Positions 1-5,925 of a stretch of 11,586 nucleotides of DNA are shown one piece after another (within the stretch, counting starts at the first letter, position 1; every line of letters begins with the position of its first letter). The DNA is taken from contig JAQGOT010000374.1 of NCBI GenBank assembly GCA_028293465.1, positions 1 through 11,586 on the forward strand, given 5' to 3'. This DNA comes from Pedosphaera sp. (lineage in GTDB: Bacteria; Verrucomicrobiota; Verrucomicrobiia; Limisphaerales; Pedosphaeraceae). Both the position numbers and the translations under genes were made by a program. The notes under the pieces were generated by a model. The model made no database searches, had not been told where the DNA came from, and saw nothing but the letters and a program-made list of their open reading frames with translations.

Positions 1-154
1 CCTCAGAATGGTGACGAACGGTGAACCGAACCTACACCTTTTTAGGGTAACCCGCTCTGAGCCTGAATTGAGTTTTAAGGCACTTTCATCCCCTGAGACG
101 GCTCATTCCCCTTTCTTGGCGGTTTTCTGATTTTGGGGCAGGAACCCGCCTTGG

Positions 155-193
155 CTTGCATCCGAACGTGAGAATGCCATACTTGCATCCGAA
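155..193 (+). repeat. 12-bp direct repeat before the PIN gene
   Basis: CTTGCATCCGAA occurs at 155-166 and again at 182-193, exactly 27 bp apart. It lies between the possible TTG start (156) and the likelier ATG start (204) of the PIN-domain gene. In that frame it gives a repeated Leu-His-Pro. It could be a small duplication or a paired binding site. I see no other evidence for function. Confidence 0.4.
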
Positions 194-203
194 AGAAAAC
201 ATT

Positions 204-1331
204 ATGGGGAAAAGCAAGCCGCTGTTGTTCGTTGACACAAACATTTTTTTAGATTTTTACCGCGCTGAGGGAGAGGCGGGGCTAACCCTTTTGAAGCATC
301 TTGAGACTGTTTCGGAATCACTCATCATCACTGACCAGATTGAAGTTGAATTTCTGAACAACCGTCAGCGGGTAATTTCCGCCGCTCTGCAATGCCTCAA
401 AGCACCTTCGATTCCCTCATTCACACCGGCTTATCTTTCCGACACTAAAGCCGCTGCATCAATCGAAAGGAACCTTCAGGAGATTCGCAAACGGATTGGT
501 ATTTTAAAGGAGCGATTTGCTCGCGTGTTGAAAGACCCCGGCCAACACGACCCTGTTTTTAAAGCCGTTAAGAAAGTTGCTTCGGAACACACAATCTTAA
601 ATCTGAAATTTGCAGAAGCCGACCAACTAAGAATCTCCAATTTTGCTCTGTCGCGTTTCCAAAGAGGTTTCCCCCCTCGCAAAAGACAGGACGATAGCAT
701 TGGAGACGCAATCAATTGGGAATGGATTCTGGCTTGTGCAAAAGCGAGCATGAGAGACGTAATCATCGTAAGTCGTGACGGGGACTATGGACTTTGGCAA
801 GATGGCAAATCCTACATTAACGACTGGCTTCAACAGGAATTTAAGGACCGTGTTTCACCCAAACGGAAAGTCGAATTGAGCCGAACTCTGGCCCAAGCTC
901 TCAAAAGGCTGTCGGTGCCAGTGACCTCCGCCGAGGAAAAGGAAGAACAGAGCATCATCAAGCATCAGACAGTGCCGCCAGTTCAGTCAGAGGCAGACCC
1001 AGCCTTTGACGAATTTGCCTTTGAACCGTTTTGGCCAGAACTTATGAAGCGCATCGGCCTAAAACACCCAGCCAAGTGGATATATCTAAAAGAAGCACGA
1101 TATGTCTGGCGCAACGGAAATGCTCTTGAAATGTTCTTTGAGCCGGAATTTCACAATCATTGCAATTTGATTGATAATCCAAGCGTTCACGTTGTGATTC
1201 TTGATGCTCTCGTTGAAATGGGAATCGGCGATATCCAGAAAATCAACTTTGAAAAAATAGCCCCCCCTCATCAGGTCGAATTGGATACGCCAGAGTCGCT
1301 GCCACCAAAGGGGAAGGAAGATATTTTTTAA
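204..1331 (+). CDS. PIN-like domain nuclease (DUF4935 type) with unassigned C-terminal domain
   Basis: Predicted metal-dependent RNase/nuclease of the PIN fold. The N-terminal two thirds (about residues 5-220) has the acidic set expected of PIN domains. Numbered from the ATG at 204, these are D11 in FVDTN, E49 in IEVEF, D168 in SIGDAINWE and D192 in VSRDGDYG. The FPPRK...GDAI block resembles the DUF4935/PIN-like group. A linker follows, then about 90 residues (about 270-360) with alternating strands and helices that I cannot assign; the pattern is faintly like the C-terminal domain of DnaX. I chose the ATG at 204 because the PIN core begins right after it. The same frame is open from a TTG at 156, but the extra 16 residues carry a small repeat (see 155-193) and no PIN element. 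No antitoxin-like partner is visible, so VapC-type toxin status is not supported. Base composition is A+T-richer than the rest of the window, which suggests acquisition. Confidence 0.75.
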   Translation: MGKSKPLLFVDTNIFLDFYRAEGEAGLTLLKHLETVSESLIITDQIEVEFLNNRQRVISAALQCLKAPSIPSFTPAYLSDTKAAASIERNLQEIRKRIGILKERFARVLKDPGQHDPVFKAVKKVASEHTILNLKFAEADQLRISNFALSRFQRGFPPRKRQDDSIGDAINWEWILACAKASMRDVIIVSRDGDYGLWQDGKSYINDWLQQEFKDRVSPKRKVELSRTLAQALKRLSVPVTSAEEKEEQSIIKHQTVPPVQSEADPAFDEFAFEPFWPELMKRIGLKHPAKWIYLKEARYVWRNGNALEMFFEPEFHNHCNLIDNPSVHVVILDALVEMGIGDIQKINFEKIAPPHQVELDTPESLPPKGKEDIF

Positions 1332-1434
1332 CAAAAAAGAAGCGGGCAACCCATTTATCACTAGGCGTTCAAGCTGGCGCAATTCCCTCTGCGACGGTCA
1401 CAAGCAAACCGTGAAAAATTGTGGGATTCCATTT

Positions 1435-1980
1435 TCATTCAGCCTTGGTGGAAAACTGGTCTTCCTTATTTTTAAACAGGATGTTGAAAGTTGTTAGCGA
1501 GCCGTAACTGCGGGTGATGTATTGCTGCATTTCGACTTTCTCACCATCGGTCAATTTCTCATTGGCATTAATCTTTTGTTCCAGAACGCGCAACTGATTG
1601 CGGACGCCAATCAGCTTGTGAAAGAAAACTTCAAGGGGAACTTCCTTCGTTTGCAAGGTGGGGTCTGCGGGGTGCAAGACCAGCTTGCCCTTGTGCCAGC
1701 GGACGCCAAGTTGTTCCACCACCGCGCCGGGTTTTTCAAAACCTAACCTGTCAATGACACTCTCAACCGTGGCTTCCAAAAATTGATGAAGGGGCATTTC
1801 CAGACCAGAGACAGAGACGCTTGGTTCTGCGGGGGTAATGCCGCTTATGTCGGGGTCAATTGTCCGCAAGGCGTCGTCAAAGCGAATTTCAGCCGTGCGT
1901 TCTGATATGGTTTTGACTGTGCCAACCCCGTATTGGGGATGCTTCACTTGGAGGCCAACCGTTAAAGATTGAATTTTCAT
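1435..1980 (-). CDS. Conserved hypothetical protein with Tudor/CarD-like N-terminus, full-length copy
   Basis: I do not recognise a named family. The first ~45 residues (VKHPQYGVGTVKTI, then AEIRF and a short strand) have the pattern of the small SH3/Tudor-like domains at the C-terminus of UvrD/PcrA helicases and in CarD/TRCF: a V.HP.YG.G.V turn, then two strands. These domains contact RNA polymerase or DNA. The middle (about 85-122) holds a very well conserved block, LGVRWH.GKLVLHPADP..Q.KEVPLEVFFHK. Residues 123-155 (RNQLRVLEQKINANEKLTDGE) look helical, possibly coiled. There is no signal peptide or membrane segment, so it should be cytoplasmic. It lies 12 nt downstream of its truncated paralogue and is probably co-transcribed with it. 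I see no good ribosome-binding site before the ATG. Confidence 0.7.
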   Translation of the reverse strand: MKIQSLTVGLQVKHPQYGVGTVKTISERTAEIRFDDALRTIDPDISGITPAEPSVSVSGLEMPLHQFLEATVESVIDRLGFEKPGAVVEQLGVRWHKGKLVLHPADPTLQTKEVPLEVFFHKLIGVRNQLRVLEQKINANEKLTDGEKVEMQQYITRSYGSLTTFNILFKNKEDQFSTKAE

Positions 1981-1992
1981 ATGAGAATGGTA

Positions 1993-2406
1993 TTAAAGGG
2001 GCGAATTGAGGGGGGTTTTTAAAGAACACAACATCACGATTTTGTGGAAGAACACTTCCATCGGCACTTCCTTTGGCTGGAGCGCTGGATCAGCCGGATG
2101 AAGCACAAGCCGGCCGGTGTGCCAGCGAACGCCAAGCTGCCTGACTTCGGAGTCTGGATTCTCCAAGCCGAGTTCGCGGATGGCGGCGCTCACGGTTTGG
2201 TCGATGATCTGGGTTAAAGGCATTTCCAGCCCGGTGAGGGCGGCTTGGGCCTCCGCCGGTTCCAAGCCGCTGGTGCTAGGCGCAATGGTGCGTTTGCCCT
2301 CGCCGAATAAAATATCTGCAGTGTGCTCCGAAATGGTTTTTACGGTGCCGAGGCCATATTGGGGATGCCTGACCTGCATGCCGATGTGCAAAGCTTCAAT
2401 CTTCAT
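1993..2406 (-). CDS. Truncated paralogue of the downstream Tudor/CarD-like hypothetical protein
   Basis: A hand alignment gives about 76 identities over the first 122 residues (about 62%) with the gene at 1435-1980. This covers the V.HPQYG.GTVKTISE motif and the QLGVRWH...LVLHPADP...KEVP.EVFFHK block. After FFHKIVML the product stops matching and ends 11 residues later, about 44 residues short of its neighbour. Another reading frame of the same tail (about 1999-2030) encodes VVFFKNPPQFA, which resembles the neighbour's C-terminal ILFKNKEDQF. The simplest explanation is an internal deletion, not a multiple of three, that removed the helical part and shifted the frame. It may still make a short protein or may be decaying. 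A TACAAT box at 2418-2413 sits only 6 nt before the ATG, so a leaderless transcript is possible, but I see no convincing -35. Confidence 0.6.
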   Translation of the reverse strand: MKIEALHIGMQVRHPQYGLGTVKTISEHTADILFGEGKRTIAPSTSGLEPAEAQAALTGLEMPLTQIIDQTVSAAIRELGLENPDSEVRQLGVRWHTGRLVLHPADPALQPKEVPMEVFFHKIVMLCSLKTPLNSPL

Positions 2407-2675
2407 GCCAAAATTGTAGCCGCCACCCGAGTTTCAGCAACCCTCAATCCGATGCCAGGAGCTTGATGTCCGGAAAGTTCAGACCATTCCAGCCGACGTC
2501 GCCAATGCCGAACTGCGACGGACCCTTATACAAAGCCGCTCCGGTTCCACCAGGCTGTCTTCGTGCAATGGCGTAAGGCCGTTCGTGATTACGATCAGAA
2601 ACAGCACGGTTTGGGTATCGGACAGTTTTTTGGTTGCCTCTCTTTGCGCCCCGGATAGGTTGGTGAGGACGACGA
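2407..2675. other. Intergenic region between divergent genes; possible coding remnant
   Basis: No intact gene is seen here. On the minus strand about 2442-2535 reads as a protein-like tail (YKGPSQFGIGDVGWNGLNFPDI, then a stop near 2442). A neighbouring minus-strand frame about 2535-2660 reads as a hydrophobic, protein-like stretch ending LTPLHEDSLVEPERL. The two join if one base is dropped near 2530. This could be a decayed gene or chance. A GAGG at about 2664-2667 is a plausible ribosome-binding site for rnhB. Confidence 0.25.
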
Positions 2676-3392
2676 ATGACCATCGGCAACAAACATTGGA
2701 ATCGGCTGGGCTTCGAACGGGAGCTTTGGCGGAAAGGCCTGACCCTCGTTGCGGGAGTCGATGAGGCCGGCTGCGGTCCGCTGGCGGGGCCGGTCGTGGC
2801 GGCTGCGGTGCTGTTCCCCTGCAGTTGGCTTGAGTCCGGCCTTTTTTCCAAACTCCGCGGCCTGAACGACTCCAAACAACTTACCGAGGAGCAGCGGGAG
2901 AAGTATTACACGATCATTACCGCCCACACTGAGATTCGCCATGGCGTTGCCATCGTGGATGTCGAAATAATCGACCGCATCAACATCCTGCAGGCGGCGC
3001 ACCGGGCGATGAATCAGGCGCTCGAACAATTTCAGCCCGCGCCGCAACATGTGCTCGTGGATGGTCGCCCGGTAAAATCGCTTCGCTTCCCGCACACGCC
3101 GCTGGTGAAGGGCGATTGCCGCAGTTATTCGATTGCGGCGGCCAGCGTGGTCGCCAAGGTCACCCGGGATCGATTGATGTTGGAATACGACAAGCAATAT
3201 CCCGGGTATGGTTTTGCCGACCACAAAGGCTACGGCACCCCGCAACACCTCGCCGCCATTTCCGCGCAAGGTCCGTGCCCAATCCATCGCCGGAGCTTCT
3301 CGCCGTTCCGGCCGGTCGCAGTGGAGTTGGAACTCTTCGATGCCTTGCCCATGCTTCCGGTTAGCCGCACGGATGGGGTTCCGCCCGGTTGA
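2676..3392 (+). CDS. rnhB: Ribonuclease HII
   Basis: RNase HII cleaves the RNA strand of RNA-DNA hybrids and starts removal of single ribonucleotides misincorporated into DNA, acting in the cytoplasm with Mg2+ or Mn2+. All catalytic residues are visible: D29 and E30 in GVDEAGCGPLAGPV, D129 in LVDGRPV and D165 in KVTRDRLM. Other family landmarks are LNDSKQLTEEQRE (63-75), SIAAASVVAK (152-161), YPGYGFADHKGYGTPQH (175-191) and the HRRSF motif near 204-208. At 238 residues it is somewhat longer than the ~200 of E. coli RnhB, with about 20 extra residues at each end. The ATG follows a GAGG at a suitable distance. yraN follows 45 nt downstream in the same direction, a frequent rnhB neighbour. Function is secure; the exact start is fairly secure. 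Confidence 0.95.
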   Translation: MTIGNKHWNRLGFERELWRKGLTLVAGVDEAGCGPLAGPVVAAAVLFPCSWLESGLFSKLRGLNDSKQLTEEQREKYYTIITAHTEIRHGVAIVDVEIIDRINILQAAHRAMNQALEQFQPAPQHVLVDGRPVKSLRFPHTPLVKGDCRSYSIAAASVVAKVTRDRLMLEYDKQYPGYGFADHKGYGTPQHLAAISAQGPCPIHRRSFSPFRPVAVELELFDALPMLPVSRTDGVPPG

Positions 3393-3437
3393 TTTCCATC
3401 GCTCACAGGTTCCATTGTCGCTAATCTGGTACAACTG

Positions 3438-3866
3438 ATGAGCCTCTGGGAGAAAATCAAGGCGTGGCGCACTCGCAAGGAGAAACCCGTCAGCGCGCGT
3501 CGCGGTGAACTGGGGGAACTGGCCGCCAAGCAGCATCTGCGAGGCTTGGGATTGAAATTTCTGACGGCGAACTTCCGTTCGAAACGAGGGGAAATCGATC
3601 TCATATTCCGCGATAATGAATGCCTCATCTTCGTGGAAGTAAAAGCGCGTTCCTCCGAGAGTTGGATCCGGCCGGCAGCGGCCGTCAATGCCCGGAAACG
3701 CCGCTTACTCTCCCAAACCGCTCTGGACTATTTGAAATTGCTCAAGCAACCACCCGTGAAAATCCGCTTCGATATCGTGGAGGTGCTGCTGAGTGACGGT
3801 GAGGTCGCGGAGGTCCGTCACTTGCCGAACACATTCGTGATGGAGAGGCCGTACCGATACGGTTGA
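3438..3866 (+). CDS. yraN: YraN/UPF0102 family endonuclease-like protein
   Basis: Small protein of the UPF0102 family, which has a restriction-endonuclease-like fold and no firmly established role; links to DNA uptake and recombination have been suggested. Family signatures are clear: RGELGELAAKQHLRGLGLKF (22-41), N.RSKRGEIDLIFRD (45-59), FVEVKARSS (65-73), then NARKRRLLSQTALDYL (84-99) and the late strand FDIVEV (111-116). The nuclease-type acidic/lysine constellation is E52, D54, E67 and K69. The length of 142 residues is slightly above the usual ~120, owing to a basic N-terminal extension before the RRGELGE motif. It probably forms an operon with rnhB. Its TGA stop directly abuts the stop of the convergent dus gene with no base between them. 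Confidence 0.9.
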   Translation: MSLWEKIKAWRTRKEKPVSARRGELGELAAKQHLRGLGLKFLTANFRSKRGEIDLIFRDNECLIFVEVKARSSESWIRPAAAVNARKRRLLSQTALDYLKLLKQPPVKIRFDIVEVLLSDGEVAEVRHLPNTFVMERPYRYG

Positions 3867-4934
3867 CTATAGATGCTCTCCGGCCATGACGTCGGTGTCC
3901 TTGAGCCCAAGTTCAAACGGTTCCAGTGGCATAGGCCGGTCGTGGTTGAGATATTCCTCGCAGATTGTGAAAAACTCGACCTCGGTGTTGACGCGGCGGA
4001 TCCGGTGCAGAAATTGACCAGTGGGCTCGACTCCCAGCCCGATGTAATTCACGTACTTCTTCATTTTCTGGACGTGAGCCAATTCCTTGATCTCCGGCGG
4101 GCGGACGGTTTCATAAAGGGTCCGCAGATATTTCAGCACATCGTGGCCGGTGGGGACGAAGAGCGCTTCTCCGCGGCGATGCTGGCGGATCTGGTGAAAC
4201 AGCCACGGGTTGCGGATGACGCCCCGACCAATCATCAATCCCCGCGCGCCGGTCGCCTCTAAAACCTCCTCCGCTTTTTGGGCGGAATAGACATTGCCGT
4301 TGGCCAGCACGGGGCAGGGGACCGCCTGCACGGCGCGGGCGATGTAATCGTAATGCACCTCGGTGCGGTACATCTCCTTGACGGTGCGGCCATGCACCGT
4401 CAGCAGATCGATGGAATGCTTTGCAAAGATGGGCAGGAGCTCGTCAAAGACCTCGGGTGAGTCGAAACCGATGCGGGTCTTTACCGTGAATTTGATCGAG
4501 ATGGCGTCCCGCAACGCCCCAAGAATGGCATCCACCCGCTTCGGTTCGCGCAGCAAACCGCCGCCCGCGCACTTCCGGTAAACAATCGGGGCCGGGCAAC
4601 CCAGATTTAGGTCCACCGCCACGATGGGCAACTGCTGCAATTCTTTCGCCGTGCGCACGAGCGACGGGATGTCATTGCCGATCATCTGCGCGATGGCGGG
4701 CTTGCCTGTCGGATTTTTAACAATGGATTCCGCAACCCACTTTTCGAGATGCGAAGTGGCGTGGACGCGGAAATACTCGGTGTAATACACGTCCGCGCCG
4801 CCGTAAGTCGCCATGACTTTCCAGAACGGCAGGTCGGTGACATCCTGCATTGGCGCCAGAGCAAGGATGGGGGCTTTGTTGTCAAGCATGTCTTGGAATT
4901 GGGCGTGCCACATGCTTTTTGTATTCGATTGCAT
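3867..4934 (-). CDS. dus: tRNA-dihydrouridine synthase (Dus family)
   Basis: FMN enzyme that reduces specific uridines in tRNA to dihydrouridine using NADPH. Using the ATG at 4934 gives about 355 residues; the frame is open back to 5015. In that longer numbering the TIM-barrel landmarks are LALAPMQDVTD (51-61, FMN site), YTEYFRVHA (78-86), Q110 with the nearby GND, VDLNLGCPAP (134-143, catalytic Cys140), the KCAGGGLL loop (148-155), VKTRIGF (178-184, Lys179), TVHGRT (206-211), VLANGNV (236-242) and GLMIGRGVIRNPWLF (259-273). A Dus-type helical tail follows. I cannot assign the A, B or C subtype. The ATG at 4934 shares one base with the TGA of the upstream methyltransferase gene (TGATG), which implies translational coupling. 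The longer start at 5015 would overlap that gene by about 80 nt and adds a low-complexity tail, so I rejected it. An ATG at 4913 is also possible. Confidence 0.92.
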   Translation of the reverse strand: MQSNTKSMWHAQFQDMLDNKAPILALAPMQDVTDLPFWKVMATYGGADVYYTEYFRVHATSHLEKWVAESIVKNPTGKPAIAQMIGNDIPSLVRTAKELQQLPIVAVDLNLGCPAPIVYRKCAGGGLLREPKRVDAILGALRDAISIKFTVKTRIGFDSPEVFDELLPIFAKHSIDLLTVHGRTVKEMYRTEVHYDYIARAVQAVPCPVLANGNVYSAQKAEEVLEATGARGLMIGRGVIRNPWLFHQIRQHRRGEALFVPTGHDVLKYLRTLYETVRPPEIKELAHVQKMKKYVNYIGLGVEPTGQFLHRIRRVNTEVEFFTICEEYLNHDRPMPLEPFELGLKDTDVMAGEHL

Positions 4935-5806
4935 CACGCCTGGAATTGAGGATGCTGCCGCAGCTTTTCCCGCGTTTCGGAGGTTAAGGGCGCCTGGCGA
5001 TAAACCGGTTCCCACATCGGTTCGGCGCTGGTGGAGTTATTGGCGCGCTGGAGCCACTTCTTGTCGAGGGGTTCGGAGATCAGATCCAGCGTGTTGGCGG
5101 CGATGGTGGTTTCCTCCTTCTCCCCGGTGGCATGGCCGGCGCCGACGTAAAAGCCTGCGAGCAAGAGCGAAACGCGCAGCAGGGTGCTCCGGGAATAGGT
5201 TGGCAGCGCGCAAGGGCGGGCAGGGTCCAGAAAACGAAACAAGTTGGCAAACAGCGGTTGCGTCCACATGGCCGGATTCTTGGCTGGTGAGAAGGCGTCG
5301 AAAAGGATGGCGTGGGGCGCGGGAGGAGGTTGGGTGGGTGAGTCGGTGAGCCGGTGAGTGAGCAGGGAAGGGAAGTCACCCAAATGAAGTTCCCAGTTTA
5401 CCCTTCGGTTTCCGTCAGCGAACGAAGTGTTGTGGTCTGCAATCAACCGCTGCACGGCGGCTTCGTAATCGGTGAAGTAGCCGAGACTGGCTGCGTTTTC
5501 CAGTGCGAATTGCAACGGGGCCAAAGTGTGGTCGAAGCTCACGATGCGGAGCGGGCAACTAGCGTCACGGGTGGCCCGGAGCACGGTCAGGACGTTCGCC
5601 GCAGCGCCCAAGCCCACGTCCCAGATAACGAATTCGCCGGTGTGGTTCGCCATCCACTCGGGCAGACGTAATTGTTTCACGTACAAGGCTTCCGCCTCCG
5701 CCACCGGACCGATGACGGGATGGAAGGTCTCGCGATGGGCCAGCGAATGAACGCTGTGCGTGCCATTGGCGAGTTTGACAATGCGATAGTCGGCGGATGT
5801 TTGCAC
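4934..5806 (-). CDS. mnmC2: Stand-alone MnmC2-like (DUF752) SAM-dependent tRNA methyltransferase
   Basis: Probable tRNA 5-aminomethyl-2-thiouridine methyltransferase, the last step of mnm5(s2)U formation at the wobble position of tRNAs such as Lys, Glu and Gln. Rossmann methyltransferase motif I is DVGLGAAANVL (63-73), with an acidic second strand, VSFDHT (89-94). The DUF752 signatures are LFDAFSPAKNPAMW (168-181), LPTYSRSTLLRVSLLLAGFYVG (201-222) and the GEKEET loop (228-233). E. coli MnmC fuses this domain to an FAD oxidase; here the protein is 290 residues with no oxidase domain, as in other stand-alone MnmC2 proteins, which work on the nm5U intermediate. The first codon is GTG at 5806. 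No strong ribosome-binding site is seen and the start is not certain. It overlaps the downstream dus by one base, so the two form a tRNA-modification operon. A terminator at 5871-5904 isolates it from the gene upstream. Confidence 0.85.
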   Translation of the reverse strand: MQTSADYRIVKLANGTHSVHSLAHRETFHPVIGPVAEAEALYVKQLRLPEWMANHTGEFVIWDVGLGAAANVLTVLRATRDASCPLRIVSFDHTLAPLQFALENAASLGYFTDYEAAVQRLIADHNTSFADGNRRVNWELHLGDFPSLLTHRLTDSPTQPPPAPHAILFDAFSPAKNPAMWTQPLFANLFRFLDPARPCALPTYSRSTLLRVSLLLAGFYVGAGHATGEKEETTIAANTLDLISEPLDKKWLQRANNSTSAEPMWEPVYRQAPLTSETREKLRQHPQFQA

Positions 5807-5870
5807 CGACCAAACATAACAGAGGAACGCGTGAGCGGAACAGGAATTACGCTGAATCCGGCATCATCAC

Positions 5871-5904
5871 AAAAGCAAAGCGGCGGTTTTGAGCCGCCGC
5901 TTGC
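5871..5904 (-). terminator. Intrinsic terminator of the aminotransferase gene
   Basis: A G+C-rich perfect 7-bp stem (5880-5886 with 5894-5900, loop TTTTGAG) is extended by two A-T pairs. After a one-base bulge it gains two more G-C pairs (5875-5876 with 5903-5904). Read on the minus strand it is followed by a short T run (TTTT at 5874-5871). It begins about 22 nt after the aminotransferase stop and precedes the methyltransferase gene. It therefore separates two same-strand units. No T run follows it on the plus strand. Confidence 0.8.
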
Positions 5905-5925
5905 GAGATTGAATTTTCCTGTGAA

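Noticed and set aside
8..130. 41-codon plus-strand reading frame before the PIN gene, a possible antitoxin
   Set aside because: No recognisable DNA-binding or antitoxin pattern, no ribosome-binding site, and composition that looks non-coding. The frame is open to the window edge, so it could equally be a chance tail.
1394..1415. ACGGT...ACCGT inverted repeat after the PIN gene, a possible terminator
   Set aside because: The stem is only 5 bp with a 9-nt A-rich loop and no T run on either side, too weak to call.
2595..3536. Long minus-strand frame (313 codons) opposite rnhB and yraN
   Set aside because: It is antisense to two well-supported genes, and its arginine-rich, low-complexity translation is typical of a shadow in G+C-rich DNA.
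4813..5349. 178-codon plus-strand frame opposite the methyltransferase and dus genes
   Set aside because: Arg/Trp/Gly-rich translation with no family motif. The opposite strand has clear MnmC2 and Dus motifs.
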